DNA of 64,000 bases. Source: Betaproteobacteria bacterium HGW-Betaproteobacteria-11 (GTDB lineage Bacteria > Pseudomonadota > Gammaproteobacteria > Burkholderiales > Rhodocyclaceae). Below, one piece after another: positions 25,383 through 36,881 of the stretch. The stretch spans positions 1 to 64,000 of the forward strand of contig PHCV01000007.1 in assembly GCA_002842395.1 (NCBI GenBank), given 5' to 3'. Under the pieces are notes generated by a model. It was not told the DNA's origin. It saw only the letters and a list, made by a program, of their open reading frames with translations, and did no database searches. Both the position numbers and the translations under genes were made by a program. Positions within the stretch are counted from its first letter, which is position 1. Each line of letters begins with the position of its first letter.

Positions 25383-26169
25383 TTCGATGCTGCGGTTTTT
25401 GCAGTGGCTGGGCAATCACGTCACCCGGCGGATCAATCGCCTGGGCTTTGCCAGCCGTTTTTTCCTGGCGATCTTCCTCCAGTCGGGCACGGCGTTCCGT
25501 CGTCTGCATCTGACGTTGCGGGAGATTTATTTCACCGGCGTCATGTCGCTGATCATCATTCTGGTCTCCGGCCTGTTCGTCGGCATGGTACTCGGCCTGC
25601 AGGGCTACGATACCTTGCAACGTTATGGTTCGACCGAGGCGCTGGGCATTCTGGTGGCCCTCTCCCTGGTGCGGGAACTGGGCCCGGTGGTTTCCGCGCT
25701 GCTCTTCGCCAGTCGCGCCGGTTCGGCGATCACCGCCGAGATCGGCCTGATGAAAGCCACCGAGCAGCTCTCGGCCATGGAGATGATGGCGGTCGACCCG
25801 ATTGCGCGGGTCGTCGCGCCGCGTTTCTGGGGTGGGGTGGTGTCGATGCCGCTCCTGGCTGCACTGTTTTCCGCGATGGGCATTTTCGGCGGTTACCTGG
25901 TCGGCGTGCAACTGATCGGTGTCGATGAGGGCTCGTTCTGGTCGCAGATGCAGGCTTCGGTCGATTTCCGGCAAGACATTCTCAACGGGGTGATCAAGAG
26001 TTTTGTGTTCGGCATCATCGTCAGCTGGGTTGCCGTGTTCGAAGGCTACGATGCCGATCCGACCGCCGAAGGGGTTTCCGGCGCCACCACGCGCACTGTC
26101 GTTACATCGTCGCTGGCCATTCTGGCCGCCGACTTCATTCTTACTGCTTTCATGTTTAGAGGGGCATGA
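25375..26169 (+). CDS. mlaE: Phospholipid transport permease MlaE
   Basis: Inner-membrane permease of the Mla ABC transporter. 264 residues from a GTG at 25375 (ATG at 25387 is an alternative), with five or so membrane segments and the conserved MlaE stretch [22 protein letters not shown]. It overlaps mlaF and ends 1 base before mlaD, so the complex subunits are translationally coupled. Confidence 0.95.
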   Translation: MIDSMLRFLQWLGNHVTRRINRLGFASRFFLAIFLQSGTAFRRLHLTLREIYFTGVMSLIIILVSGLFVGMVLGLQGYDTLQRYGSTEALGILVALSLVRELGPVVSALLFASRAGSAITAEIGLMKATEQLSAMEMMAVDPIARVVAPRFWGGVVSMPLLAALFSAMGIFGGYLVGVQLIGVDEGSFWSQMQASVDFRQDILNGVIKSFVFGIIVSWVAVFEGYDADPTAEGVSGATTRTVVTSSLAILAADFILTAFMFRGA

Positions 26170-26170
26170 C

Positions 26171-26641
26171 ATGAGTCGTACCACGATCGATATCTGGGTT
26201 GGTTTATTCGTCGCCATCGGACTGGCGTCACTGCTGTTTCTGGCGCTCAAGGTGGGTAATCTGGCCTCGACCAGCAGTGGCGAAACGTACACGCTCCAGG
26301 CCCGGTTCGACAACATCGGCGGGCTGAAGGTGCGTGCGCCGGTCAAAAGTGCGGGGGTCGTCGTCGGGCGTGTCTCGGGCATCCGCTTCGACCCGGCAAA
26401 CTATGTGGCCTTGGTGACCATGCAGATCGAAGCATCCTACAAGTTTCCCGTTGATACCTTTGCCACGATCAATACCTCGGGCCTGCTGGGCGAACAGTAC
26501 ATCGGTTTCGAGGTAGGCGGAGACGAAAATATGCTAAAGTCGGACGACATGATCAAGAAGACGCAGTCTGCCGTTGTCCTCGAGAAGCTGATCAGCCAGT
26601 TCATGTTCAACAAGGCGGCCGAAGATGGCCCCAAAAAGTAG
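26171..26641 (+). CDS. mlaD: Phospholipid-binding MCE protein MlaD
   Basis: Periplasmic hexameric MCE-domain subunit forming the lipid pore. 156 residues: N-terminal membrane anchor (IWVGLFVAIGLASLLFLAL) then one MCE domain (YTLQARFDNIGGLKVRAPVK, GLLGEQYIGFE). ATG at 26171 chosen; the longer reading runs into mlaE in another frame. Confidence 0.95.
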   Translation: MSRTTIDIWVGLFVAIGLASLLFLALKVGNLASTSSGETYTLQARFDNIGGLKVRAPVKSAGVVVGRVSGIRFDPANYVALVTMQIEASYKFPVDTFATINTSGLLGEQYIGFEVGGDENMLKSDDMIKKTQSAVVLEKLISQFMFNKAAEDGPKK

Positions 26642-26679
26642 GTGTCAACAGGTTTCCATATTGCTGACGGAATGCACAA

Positions 26680-27522
26680 ATGAAAAAATCACAATCCGCT
26701 AAAGCCAGATCCATGGCCCTGATCCTTGTCGCCGGACTGCTCGGTGGTTGTGCCACTTCAGGCAATCCGAAGGATTCGATCGAGGGCTTCAATCGCGCCA
26801 TGTTCGCCTTCAACGAAGGACTTGACAAGGCCATCGTCAAGCCGGTGGCGACGGGTTACGACAACGTGTTGTCCTCCCCGGTGAAGACCGGGGTGACCAA
26901 CTTCTTCGGCAATATCGCCGACCTTTTCATCGGCATCAACAACCTGCTGCAAGGCAAGGTGGCCGCTGGCTTTGGCGACTTCGGCCGGCTGGCGGTCAAT
27001 AGCACGATCGGCATTCTGGGGGTGATCGATGTCGCGTCCGATATCGGTCTCGAAAAGCATGAGGAAGATTTCGGTCAGACCTTTGGCCGTTGGGGGGTGG
27101 GCAGCGGCTCGTATGTCGTGGTGCCCTTCTTCGGTTCGCGCACGGTGCGCGATACGGCCGGACTGGTGCTCGATGTGGCGGTCGATCCGGTCTCCAATCA
27201 TGGCCATGTGCCGACGCGCAATACCGCACTGGCGTTACGCATCGTCAGCGACCGGGCGAACCTGTTGCCGGCAGACAAGGTGATCGACGAGGCGGCGCTG
27301 GACAAGTATTCCTATGTGCGCGATGCCTATCTGCAACGTCGCCGCAGCCTGATTTACGACGGCAACGCGCCACGTGAGGCCGAACCCGAGGCCGATCTGG
27401 CGGATCAACAACCCCTGGTTGCCGAGGCCGGATCCGCACAGGAGTCCGTTCCCGCGCAGGCCGAAACCGTGGCCGTCGAGCCGGTGGTTGTCGCGCAACA
27501 ACATCTGCTTCAAACCGAATGA
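26680..27522 (+). CDS. mlaA: Outer-membrane lipoprotein MlaA (VacJ)
   Basis: Extracts misplaced phospholipids from the outer leaflet. 280 residues: signal peptide with lipobox LLGGC, and VacJ motifs DSIEGFNRAMFAFNEGLDK, LGRWGVGSGSYVVVPFFG-like (here FGRWGVGSGSYVVVPFFG) and SNHGHVPTRN. The C-terminal ~45 residues are an acidic Ala/Val/Gln-rich tail without recognised fold. It lies between mlaD and mlaC, as in many betaproteobacteria. Confidence 0.95.
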   Translation: MKKSQSAKARSMALILVAGLLGGCATSGNPKDSIEGFNRAMFAFNEGLDKAIVKPVATGYDNVLSSPVKTGVTNFFGNIADLFIGINNLLQGKVAAGFGDFGRLAVNSTIGILGVIDVASDIGLEKHEEDFGQTFGRWGVGSGSYVVVPFFGSRTVRDTAGLVLDVAVDPVSNHGHVPTRNTALALRIVSDRANLLPADKVIDEAALDKYSYVRDAYLQRRRSLIYDGNAPREAEPEADLADQQPLVAEAGSAQESVPAQAETVAVEPVVVAQQHLLQTE

Positions 27523-27574
27523 ACTTTTCCGGCGGAGTCATCTGCCGGAAACTTGGAAAACTCAGGAACGATTC

Positions 27575-28195
27575 ATGAAATCACTATTTGTATTCATCGG
27601 TGGCCTGGTGCTGGCCACCCTGGTTTCGGCGCAGGAAGTTGCGCCCGATGCATTGATCAAGTCGGTGAGCACCGATGTGCTGGAGATCGTCCGCAAGGAC
27701 AAGGATATCCGCAACGGCGATTCGAAGAAAGCTGCCGCGTTGGTCGAAGTCAAGGTGTTGCCGCATTTCAACTTCACCCACATGACGCAACTGGCCATGG
27801 GCCGGGAGTGGCGCAATGCCAGCACCGCGCAGAAGTCGGTATTGATCGACGAGTTCCGTACCCTGCTGGTGCGCACCTATTCCAAGGCGCTGACCGAGTA
27901 CAAGAATCAGACCATCGATTACAAGCCGTTTGTCATGAGGCCGGGCGAGGCCGAGGTCAAGGTGCGCACCGAAATCAAGCAGCCATCGGGCGGCAAGCCG
28001 ATTCAGCTCGATTATTATCTCGAAAAAACCAGCTCGGGCTGGAAGGTGTTCGATATCGAGGTGGGGGGCATCAGCCTGGTCACCAACTATCGGGAATCGT
28101 TCGCCAGCGAGATCCGGCAGGGCGGCATCGATGGCCTGATCAAGTCGCTGCAAGCCAAGAACAAGTCAGGCGAGACTGCAGCCGTCAAGAAATGA
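27575..28195 (+). CDS. mlaC: Periplasmic phospholipid shuttle MlaC
   Basis: Carries phospholipid between MlaA in the outer membrane and MlaFEDB in the inner membrane. 206 residues with a cleavable signal peptide (MKSLFVFIGGLVLATLVSA) and family motifs VLPHFNFTHMTQLAMG, GWKVFDIEVGGISLV and NYRESFASEI. ATG at 27575 is chosen because it begins the signal peptide. It overlaps mlaB by four bases. Confidence 0.95.
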   Translation: MKSLFVFIGGLVLATLVSAQEVAPDALIKSVSTDVLEIVRKDKDIRNGDSKKAAALVEVKVLPHFNFTHMTQLAMGREWRNASTAQKSVLIDEFRTLLVRTYSKALTEYKNQTIDYKPFVMRPGEAEVKVRTEIKQPSGGKPIQLDYYLEKTSSGWKVFDIEVGGISLVTNYRESFASEIRQGGIDGLIKSLQAKNKSGETAAVKK

Positions 28196-28476
28196 TTCGC
28201 GTTAGCGGTAACCGTATCGAGGTCTCCGGCCCGTTGATGATGGCCACTGCAGGAGCCGTGCTGGCCGCAGGCGAACAAGCCCTCGCGGCGATGAAGGAAA
28301 CCGAAACCGAGTTCGATCTCAAGGCTGTCGAACAAATGGATTCCGCGGGCCTCGCCGTCATTTTTGGCTGGGTGCGCACTGCACGAGCCGCGGGCAAGTC
28401 GTTGCACATCACCCATCCTCCGCAAAATCTGTTGAGTCTCGCCGCCGTTTATGGCGTCGTCGAGTTTCTGCCCTAG
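28192..28476 (+). CDS. mlaB: STAS-domain protein MlaB
   Basis: Small cytoplasmic STAS protein that stabilises the MlaF ATPase. 94 residues, with the STAS pattern FDLKAVEQMDSAGLAVIFGW including the DSAGL motif. The start overlaps the mlaC stop (ATGA). Confidence 0.9.
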   Translation: MIRVSGNRIEVSGPLMMATAGAVLAAGEQALAAMKETETEFDLKAVEQMDSAGLAVIFGWVRTARAAGKSLHITHPPQNLLSLAAVYGVVEFLP

Positions 28477-28505
28477 CACTGAAGCCGGTCAGGCCGGGTT
28501 CGGAG

Positions 28506-29423
28506 ATGACAGCTGCGGTCCGCATCGTGCAGGCCACCAAACGGTTTGGCGCCACGCTGGCGCTGGATCGGATCGAGTTCGACATTGCCCAGGGTGAATT
28601 TTTTGGTTTGCTGGGCCCCAATGGCGCCGGGAAAACGACCCTGATTTCTGCTCTTGCCGGCCTGGTGAAGATCGACTCCGGCCGGCTTGAGGTGATGGGC
28701 TGTGATGTGCGGAGCGACTATCGGGCCGCGCGCCGTCAGCTCGGTGTGGTGCCCCAGGAGTTGGTGTTCGATCCGTTTTTTACGGTACGCGAAACCCTGC
28801 GGATGCAGGCCGGCTATTTTGGCATCGGCCGCAGCGCGGCAAGGGATTCCTGGATCGACGAAATACTCGAACATCTTGATCTGACGCCGAAGGCGGAGGC
28901 CAACATGCGCACGCTTTCCGGCGGCATGAAGCGGCGCGTGCTGGTCGCTCAGGCGCTGGTGCATCGGCCGCCGGTGATCGTGCTCGACGAGCCGACCGCC
29001 GGAGTCGATGTCGAATTGCGCCAGACGCTGTGGCAGTTTATCCATCGCCTCAATCGTGAAGGTCATACCATCGTCCTCACCACGCATTACCTGGAGGAGG
29101 CCGAGAGCATGTGTGACCGGATCGCCATGCTTAAGGCCGGATGCATGGTGGCGCTGGACACAACCCGCAATCTCCTCGATCGTTCTGCCCGACGTACGCT
29201 GCGGCTGCGCACCTTCGCCGACTTGTCGGAAATGCCGGGGGGTGGCCAGCCACAGGGCGATGGCTGGTGGATATTTTCTTTCGAGCAGTTCGCGGAAATT
29301 GAACCGCTACTGGCGTGCATCCGTGCTGCCGGCGGCGAGATTGCCGAGCTTGAAATCAACCAGCCCGATCTGGAACAGGTATTCATCCGGATCATGCGGG
29401 AACAGGAGCAGGTCGATGGTTAG
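28506..29423 (+). CDS. ABC-2 exporter ATPase (YadG-like)
   Basis: ATPase of a two-component ABC-2 exporter. 305 residues: Walker A GPNGAGKTTL, signature LSGGMKRRV, Walker B VIVLDEPTAGVD, switch His LTTHYLEEA. Together with the permease that follows (eight-base overlap) it resembles YadG/YadH. Substrate unknown; conserved placement after mla genes suggests envelope biogenesis. Confidence 0.9.
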   Translation: MTAAVRIVQATKRFGATLALDRIEFDIAQGEFFGLLGPNGAGKTTLISALAGLVKIDSGRLEVMGCDVRSDYRAARRQLGVVPQELVFDPFFTVRETLRMQAGYFGIGRSAARDSWIDEILEHLDLTPKAEANMRTLSGGMKRRVLVAQALVHRPPVIVLDEPTAGVDVELRQTLWQFIHRLNREGHTIVLTTHYLEEAESMCDRIAMLKAGCMVALDTTRNLLDRSARRTLRLRTFADLSEMPGGGQPQGDGWWIFSFEQFAEIEPLLACIRAAGGEIAELEINQPDLEQVFIRIMREQEQVDG

Positions 29424-30174
29424 CAGCGGCTTTTCTACTTTGTTCTACAAGGAAGTGCTGCGCTTCTGGAAGGTATCGGCCCAAACCATAGCCGCGCCGG
29501 TGCTGACGGCGATGCTCTACCTGCTGATTTTCTCGCAGGTACTTGAAGATCATGTCAAGGTGCATGGCCTGCCCTATACGGTGTTTCTGATCCCCGGACT
29601 GGTGATGATGTCGGTACTGCAGAATGCCTTTGCCAATGCCTCGTCTTCGCTGATTCAGTCCAGGGTGACGGGAAACCTCGTGTTCGTTCTGCTGGCGCCG
29701 ATTTCGCATCGGGAATTTTTCGCGGCTTACGTACTGGCTTCGGTCGTTCGTGGCCTGGTGGTGGGGATGGGAGTACTTCTGTTCACCGCGGGGTTCGCCT
29801 CGCCGAGCTTTGCCGAGCCGGGCTGGATTCTGGCTTTTGCCGTGATCGGCGCGGCGCTGATGGGCAGCCTGGGTGTGATCGCCGGCATCTGGGCGGACAA
29901 GTTCGATCAGCTCGCGGCGTTCCAGAATTTCCTGATCATGCCGCTGACGTTTCTTTCCGGGGTGTTCTACTCCATTGCCTCACTGCCACCCTTCTGGCAG
30001 CAGGTATCGCGCTGGAATCCCGTGTTCTACATGATCGACGGTTTTCGCTTTGGTTTTTTCGGCCTTGCCGACCATTCGCCGTGGCTGAGTTTCACCGTTG
30101 CCGCCGGTTGTTTGATTATCATGATGGCCGTTACGCTGAGTTTGTTGAAGCGCGGCTACAAGCTGCGTACTTGA
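29416..30174 (+). CDS. ABC-2 exporter permease (YadH-like)
   Basis: 252-residue membrane protein with about six hydrophobic segments and ABC2 motifs (FLIMPLTFLSGVFYSI; WNPVFYMIDGFRFGFFG). Start ATG at 29416 overlaps the ATPase gene; a longer in-frame reading lies inside the ATPase and is rejected. Confidence 0.9.
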   Translation: MVSSGFSTLFYKEVLRFWKVSAQTIAAPVLTAMLYLLIFSQVLEDHVKVHGLPYTVFLIPGLVMMSVLQNAFANASSSLIQSRVTGNLVFVLLAPISHREFFAAYVLASVVRGLVVGMGVLLFTAGFASPSFAEPGWILAFAVIGAALMGSLGVIAGIWADKFDQLAAFQNFLIMPLTFLSGVFYSIASLPPFWQQVSRWNPVFYMIDGFRFGFFGLADHSPWLSFTVAAGCLIIMMAVTLSLLKRGYKLRT

Positions 30175-30192
30175 GGAGTTAAGGAGTTCACC

Positions 30193-31696
<1,504 letters not shown>

Positions 31697-31700
31697 TCCG

Positions 31701-32354
31701 ATGAGACCGGCCGAGATGATCACGATTGCCCTTTCCAAGGGCCGCATTTTCGAAGAAACCCTGCCCCTGCTGGCGGCGGCCGGCATCGTGCCGAGCGAGA
31801 ACCCGGAACAGTCGCGCAAGCTGATCATCGCCACCAATCGCGGCGACGTGCGGGTGGTCATCGTGCGTGCCTCCGACGTGCCGACCTACGTCCAGTATGG
31901 TGCCGCCGACATCGGCATCGCGGGCAAGGACGTGCTGCTCGAACACGGCGGGGCGGGGTTGTATCAGCCCCTCGATCTGAATATCGCCAAATGCCGCATG
32001 GCGGTGGCGGTGCCCGCCGGCTTCGACTATGCGGCGGCCGTGCGACGCGGCTCGCGGCTGCGAGTGGCGACCAAGTACATCATCACGGCCCGCGAACACT
32101 TCGCCGCCAAGGGCGTGCATGTCGACCTGGTCAAGCTCTATGGCTCGATGGAACTGGCGCCCCTGGTCGGCCTGGCCGATGCCATCGTCGACCTGGTCTC
32201 CAGCGGCGCCACCCTGCGTGCCAATAATCTGCACGAAGTCGAGGAAATCATGCCGATCTCCTCGCGCCTGATCGTGAACCAGGCGGCGCTGAAAATGAAA
32301 CACGACAAACTCACGCCGCTGATCGCCGCCTTTGCCGGAGCCATCGCCCCATGA
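31701..32354 (+). CDS. hisG: ATP phosphoribosyltransferase, short form
   Basis: First step of histidine biosynthesis. 217 residues (212 if the ATG at 31716 is used), the short HisG form lacking the C-terminal regulatory domain and so needing HisZ, which is not in this window. Motifs: [42 protein letters not shown]. It ends in a four-base overlap with hisD. Confidence 0.96.
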   Translation: MRPAEMITIALSKGRIFEETLPLLAAAGIVPSENPEQSRKLIIATNRGDVRVVIVRASDVPTYVQYGAADIGIAGKDVLLEHGGAGLYQPLDLNIAKCRMAVAVPAGFDYAAAVRRGSRLRVATKYIITAREHFAAKGVHVDLVKLYGSMELAPLVGLADAIVDLVSSGATLRANNLHEVEEIMPISSRLIVNQAALKMKHDKLTPLIAAFAGAIAP

Positions 32355-33646
32355 TCCGTCGCCTGTCCACGCAATCGGCGCAATTCGAGCCCACACTCGA
32401 CGCGCTGCTTGCCTTCGACCACGCCACCGACGAAAAAATCGAACAGACGGTGGCCGAGATCCTCGCCCGCGTCCGCCGCGAAGGCGATGCGGCCGTGCTC
32501 GACTACACCCGGCGCTTCGACGGTGTAGACGCGGCGCGGCTCGCCGAACTCGAATTGCCACGGGCCGAACTGGATGCTGCCTTGCACGGCCTGCCCGCCG
32601 TCCAGCGCCAGGCGCTGGAAACGGCCGCCCTGCGCATCCGCAACTATCACCAGCGGCAGAAGATGGAATCATGGAGCTACACGGAAGCCGATGGGACCCG
32701 GCTGGGGCAGAAGATCACGCCGCTCGATCGGGTCGGTCTCTATGTTCCCGGCGGCCGGGCCGCCTATCCGAGCTCGGTGCTGATGAATGCGCTGCCGGCC
32801 AAGGTGGCCGGCGTCGGCGAGCTGATCATGGTCGTGCCCACCCCGCGTGGCGAAAAGAATGCGCTGGTGCTGGCGGCTGCCGCGCTGGCCGGGGTCGATC
32901 GCGTGTTCACCCTCGGCGGCGCCCAGGCCGTGGCGGCGCTGGCCTATGGCACGCAGACGATGCCCCAGGTGGACAAGATCGTCGGCCCCGGCAATGCCTA
33001 TGTCGCCGCAGCCAAGCGGCGTGTGTTCGGCACGGTCGGCATCGACATGGTGGCCGGGCCTTCCGAAGTGCTGGTGATCGCCGACGATTCGGCGCATCCC
33101 GACTGGGTGGCGATGGACCTGTTCGCCCAGGCCGAGCACGACGAGCTGGCGCAGTCGATCCTGCTCTCGCCCAGTTTGGCTGTCCTCGATCGCGTCGCCG
33201 AGAGCATTGCGCGCCTGCTGCCTGCGATGCCGCGCCGCGCGGTGATCAAGGCCTCGCTCGCCGGGCGCGGGGCCTTGATCCAGGTCGCCGACCTGAATGA
33301 AGCCTGCGCCCTCGCCAACCGCATCGCACCCGAACACCTGGAACTGGCGGTTGCCGATCCGGCGCCGCTGGTGGAAAAAATCCGTCATGCCGGCGCCATC
33401 TTCATCGGCCACTATGCCTCGGAGTCGCTCGGCGATTACTGCGCCGGCCCCAATCATGTGCTGCCGACCTCGCGCAGCGCGCGCTTCTCCTCGCCGCTCG
33501 GCGTTTACGATTTCCAGAAACGTTCGAGTCTGATCGAGGTATCGCAGGCTGGGGCGCAAACCCTGGGGCCGACGGCCGCCACCCTGGCCCATGGCGAGGG
33601 GCTCACCGCCCACGCCCGCGCCGCGGAACTCCGCTTCGAGCCCTGA
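32351..33646 (+). CDS. hisD: Histidinol dehydrogenase
   Basis: NAD- and zinc-dependent last two oxidations of histidine synthesis (histidinol to histidine). 431 residues with [45 protein letters not shown], and the catalytic/zinc region [11 protein letters not shown] and [13 protein letters not shown]. The gene downstream, hisC, is on the opposite strand. Confidence 0.97.
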   Translation: MIRRLSTQSAQFEPTLDALLAFDHATDEKIEQTVAEILARVRREGDAAVLDYTRRFDGVDAARLAELELPRAELDAALHGLPAVQRQALETAALRIRNYHQRQKMESWSYTEADGTRLGQKITPLDRVGLYVPGGRAAYPSSVLMNALPAKVAGVGELIMVVPTPRGEKNALVLAAAALAGVDRVFTLGGAQAVAALAYGTQTMPQVDKIVGPGNAYVAAAKRRVFGTVGIDMVAGPSEVLVIADDSAHPDWVAMDLFAQAEHDELAQSILLSPSLAVLDRVAESIARLLPAMPRRAVIKASLAGRGALIQVADLNEACALANRIAPEHLELAVADPAPLVEKIRHAGAIFIGHYASESLGDYCAGPNHVLPTSRSARFSSPLGVYDFQKRSSLIEVSQAGAQTLGPTAATLAHGEGLTAHARAAELRFEP

Positions 33647-33677
33647 ACAGGTGGTACGCCGGGAAACCCGGCACACG

Positions 33678-34742
33678 TCATGACGTCGCGAGGATTTCCT
33701 TCAGCGCCGCGACCAGCACCTGGCACTGTTCATCCGTGCCGACGGTGATGCGGAGGAACTGTTCGATCCGCGGTAGCTTGAAATGCCGCACCACGATGCC
33801 TTTCCGGCGTAACGCCAGCGCCGACTTTTCGGCGTCGTGCCACGGGTGGCGGGCGAAGATGAAATTCGCCGTCGAAGGCACGATCTCGAAGCCGAGTTGC
33901 TGCATTTCCCCGACCAGCCATTCGCGCGAGCGGATCACGGCCCGGCAGGTTTGCGCGAAGTAGTCGCGATCTTGGAAGGCGGCTATCGCCCCGGCCATCG
34001 CCAGCCGATCCAGGGGGTAGGAATTGAAGCTGTCCTTGATCCGCTCCAGCGCCTCGATCAGCTCGGCATGGCCGACCGCGAAGCCGACCCGCAGGCCCGC
34101 CAGCGAACGCGATTTGGACAGGGTCTGCACCACCAGCAGGTTCGGATGACGGGTGGTCAGCGGGATGGCGCTTTGGCCGCCGAAATCGACATAGGCTTCG
34201 TCGATCACCACCACCGAATCACGATTGGCTTCGAGCAGCCGCTCGATCTGGACGAGTGGCAAGAAGCGTCCGGTCGGGGCGTTGGGGTTCGGGAAAATGA
34301 TGCCGCCGTTGGGCCGCTGGTAGCCGGCGATGCGAATCGAAAAATCGTCTGCCAGGGGGATGGTCTCGAAAGCCACGTCGTACAACCGACAATACACCGG
34401 GTAAAAGCTGTAGGTGATGTCGGGAAAGAGGATCGGCTGCGCGTGCTTGAGCAGCCCCAGGAAAGCATGGGCGAGGATTTCGTCGGAGCCGTTGCCGACG
34501 AAAACATTGGCCGGTGAGATGCCGTGATACTCGGCGATCGCGGCTTTCAGCGCCGCGGCGGAAGGGTCGGGGTAGAGCCGCAGGCTGTCATCGGTCGCGG
34601 CGCGAATCGCGGCCAGCACGCAGGGACTTGGGCCGTAGGGATTCTCGTTGGTGTTGAGCTTGACCAGATTGGCGAGCCTGGGTTGCTCGCCAGGAACATA
34701 AGGGGTGAGTCCCTTGACGACTGCGCTCCAGAAGCGGCTCAT
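33678..34742 (-). CDS. hisC: Histidinol-phosphate aminotransferase, inverted relative to the his operon
   Basis: PLP-dependent transaminase converting imidazole acetol-phosphate to histidinol-phosphate. 354 residues. Motifs: [46 protein letters not shown]-lysine [15 protein letters not shown], and the C-terminal Arg FLRITVG. It is transcribed leftward, convergent with hisD and divergent from hisB. A copy of the 24-bp repeat lies near the C-terminus, read as [11 protein letters not shown]. No good ribosome site or promoter is visible before the ATG at 34742. Confidence 0.96.
   Translation of the reverse strand: MSRFWSAVVKGLTPYVPGEQPRLANLVKLNTNENPYGPSPCVLAAIRAATDDSLRLYPDPSAAALKAAIAEYHGISPANVFVGNGSDEILAHAFLGLLKHAQPILFPDITYSFYPVYCRLYDVAFETIPLADDFSIRIAGYQRPNGGIIFPNPNAPTGRFLPLVQIERLLEANRDSVVVIDEAYVDFGGQSAIPLTTRHPNLLVVQTLSKSRSLAGLRVGFAVGHAELIEALERIKDSFNSYPLDRLAMAGAIAAFQDRDYFAQTCRAVIRSREWLVGEMQQLGFEIVPSTANFIFARHPWHDAEKSALALRRKGIVVRHFKLPRIEQFLRITVGTDEQCQVLVAALKEILATS
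33805..33828 (-). repeat. Interspersed 24-bp repeat, copy 6 (inside hisC)
   Basis: Minus strand AAAGTCGGCGCTGGCG then ttACGCCG: matches all fixed positions. Read in a third frame as K-SALALRR. HisC seems not lengthened here, so it may have replaced or mimicked native sequence. Confidence 0.75.
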
Positions 34743-34779
34743 GGCAAAATGAATTGGGTGAAAACGAAAAGTTTGGCGA

Positions 34780-34788
34780 TGGTATCAT
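34780..34788 (+). promoter_or_regulatory. Candidate extended -10 promoter for hisB and following genes
   Basis: TGGTATCAT: TGn extension plus TATCAT (5 of 6), about 34 bases before the hisB start, in the hisC/hisB divergent gap. It would give hisBHAFIE their own promoter after the hisC inversion. Confidence 0.4.
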
Positions 34789-34822
34789 GCAGGCCTTGTT
34801 CAATCGCGAGTCACAGACTGCC

Positions 34823-35410
34823 ATGCGGCAAGCCGACGTCTCCCGCAACACCAACGAAACCCGCATTCGCGTTGCCCTCGATGTAGACGGCAGCGGCGTG
34901 GCGAACCTGGCCACCGGCATCGGCTTTTTCGACCACATGCTCGATCAGATCGCGCGTCATGGCCTGATCGATCTGACCATCGAGGCCAAGGGCGACCTGC
35001 ATATCGACGCCCATCACACGGTGGAGGATGTCGGCATCACCTTCGGCCAGGCGCTGGCCCGGGCGCTGGGCGAGAAAAAGGGGTTGCGCCGCTACGGTCA
35101 CGCCTATGTGCCGCTCGACGAGGCCTTGTCGCGCGTGGTGGTCGATCTCTCCGGCAGGCCGGGGCTGGTGTTCAACGTGGCTTTCACGCGCGCCATGGTC
35201 GGCGAATTCGATATCGATCTGATCCATGAGTTTTTCCAGGGACTGGTCAATCACGCCGGCATCACGTTGCATATCGATGCCCTGCGCGGCGATAACGCCC
35301 ACCATCAGGCGGAAACGGTGTTCAAGGCCTTTGCCCGTGCCCTGCGCATGGCGGTGGAAGCCGATCCCCGTGCCGCCGGTGCCGTTCCTTCCACCAAGGG
35401 CACCCTCTGA
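34823..35410 (+). CDS. hisB: Imidazoleglycerol-phosphate dehydratase
   Basis: Mn-dependent dehydratase. 195 residues, monofunctional form. His-rich metal motifs [37 protein letters not shown], and the C-terminal AVPSTKGTL. The ATG at 34823 is chosen by alignment with the family; earlier in-frame ATGs precede or overlap the predicted promoter. Confidence 0.97.
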   Translation: MRQADVSRNTNETRIRVALDVDGSGVANLATGIGFFDHMLDQIARHGLIDLTIEAKGDLHIDAHHTVEDVGITFGQALARALGEKKGLRRYGHAYVPLDEALSRVVVDLSGRPGLVFNVAFTRAMVGEFDIDLIHEFFQGLVNHAGITLHIDALRGDNAHHQAETVFKAFARALRMAVEADPRAAGAVPSTKGTL

Positions 35411-35423
35411 GTCCTGTCCGGCC

Positions 35424-36062
35424 ATGACTACCGTTGCTGTCGTCGATTACGGCATGGGCAATCTGCGCTCGGTGGCCAAGGCACTCGAGCATGTCGCGCC
35501 CGAGGCCACGGTGCAGGTCACAGCGAATGCTGTCGAGATCCAGGCCGCCGATCGGGTCGTCGTGCCAGGGCAGGGCGCCATGCCCGATTGCATGCGCGCG
35601 CTCGCCGAACGCGGGTTGCGCGAGGTGATTGTGCGCGCCACGCGGGAAAAACCCTTTCTCGGCATCTGCGTCGGCTTACAGATGCTGTTTGGCCATGCCG
35701 AGGAAGGCGATGTGAACGGACTCGAGGTGCTCGCCGGGCGCGTACCACGCTTTCCCTTGACCGCCATGCAGTCGGCGGAAGGCACGCGGCTGAAGGTGCC
35801 GCACATGGGTTGGAACCGGGTGACGCAGGTCGCTGCACACCCGCTGTGGGCGAATATCGCCGACGGCGAGCGCTTCTACTTCGTGCATAGTTACTACGTC
35901 GCCCCCGACGATGCGGCCTGCATTGCCGGGTCGACCGAGTATGGCCTTCCCTTTACCAGCGCCGTGGCCCGCGATAACATCTTCGCCGTCCAGTTCCATC
36001 CGGAAAAAAGTGCCCGGGCCGGTCTTGCATTGTTGGATAATTTCATGCATTGGAACCCATGA
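35424..36062 (+). CDS. hisH: Imidazole glycerol phosphate synthase, glutaminase subunit
   Basis: Class I glutamine amidotransferase supplying ammonia to HisF. 212 residues. Catalytic Cys in FLGICVGLQ, His/Glu pair in VQFHPEKS, and oxyanion strand VVPGQGA. The gap of 49 bases to hisA is pyrimidine-rich. Confidence 0.97.
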   Translation: MTTVAVVDYGMGNLRSVAKALEHVAPEATVQVTANAVEIQAADRVVVPGQGAMPDCMRALAERGLREVIVRATREKPFLGICVGLQMLFGHAEEGDVNGLEVLAGRVPRFPLTAMQSAEGTRLKVPHMGWNRVTQVAAHPLWANIADGERFYFVHSYYVAPDDAACIAGSTEYGLPFTSAVARDNIFAVQFHPEKSARAGLALLDNFMHWNP

Positions 36063-36111
36063 CACCCGTGTTTTCTGCAACGTTCCCAACTTTTCCTTTT
36101 CTTCATTCCCC

Positions 36112-36855
36112 ATGCTGCTGATACCTGCGATCGACCTGAAAGAAGGTCACTGCGTGCGCCTCAAACAGGGCGCGATGGAAGATGCCACGGTGTTTTCGGA
36201 AGAACCGGCGGCCATGGCGCGACACTGGATCAAGCAGGGTGCAAGACGTCTGCACCTGGTCGATCTCGATGGCGCCTTCGCCGGCAAGCCGAAAAATGCC
36301 GCGGCGATCAAGTCGATCCTGGCCGAAGTTGGCGACGAGATTCCCATTCAGCTCGGTGGTGGCATTCGCGATCTCGACACCATCGAACGTTGTCTCGACG
36401 ATGGACTCGGCTATGTCATCATCGGTACTGCCGCGGTCAAGAATCCCGGCTTCCTGCACGATGCCTGCAGCGCCTTTCCCGGTCACATCATCGTCGGCCT
36501 CGATGCGCGGGATGGCAAGGTGGCGGTCGATGGTTGGTCCAAACTGACCCGTCACGATGTCGTTGATCTGGCGAAGAAGTTCGAGGATTACGGTGTCGAG
36601 GCCGTGATCTACACCGACATCGGCCGCGACGGGATGCTCTCTGGAGTGAACATCGAGGCGACGGTGAAGCTGGCACAGGCGCTGACCATTCCGGTCATCG
36701 CCAGCGGCGGCATCGCTACGCTGAAGGACATCCAGGCGCTCTGCGCGGTGGCCAGCGAGGGCATCATGGGCGCCATCACCGGGCGGGCAATCTACGAGGG
36801 TACCTTGGACTTCAAGAAGGCCCAGGCGGAGGCGGACAAGTTGTCCGCGCGCTGA
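36112..36855 (+). CDS. hisA: ProFAR isomerase
   Basis: TIM-barrel isomerase of histidine synthesis. 247 residues; half-barrel phosphate motifs [12 protein letters not shown] and [12 protein letters not shown], catalytic Asp in IPAIDLKEG and TDIGRDGM. The start has no recognisable Shine-Dalgarno; the upstream stretch is TTTTCCTTTTCTTCATTCCC, possibly an S1-dependent initiation region. Confidence 0.97.
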   Translation: MLLIPAIDLKEGHCVRLKQGAMEDATVFSEEPAAMARHWIKQGARRLHLVDLDGAFAGKPKNAAAIKSILAEVGDEIPIQLGGGIRDLDTIERCLDDGLGYVIIGTAAVKNPGFLHDACSAFPGHIIVGLDARDGKVAVDGWSKLTRHDVVDLAKKFEDYGVEAVIYTDIGRDGMLSGVNIEATVKLAQALTIPVIASGGIATLKDIQALCAVASEGIMGAITGRAIYEGTLDFKKAQAEADKLSAR

Positions 36856-36881
36856 TCGCGCGCCAGGCGCACGCTACGGAC

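Noticed and set aside
33658-33672. Hairpin GCCGGG-AAA-CCCGGC between hisD and hisC as a terminator
   Set aside because: No T-run on either strand; stem of only six pairs.
35371-35394. Apparent repeat copy at the hisB end (cgtgccgccggtgccg)
   Set aside because: It encodes the conserved HisB C-terminus ([11 protein letters not shown]) and differs at several core bases; native sequence.
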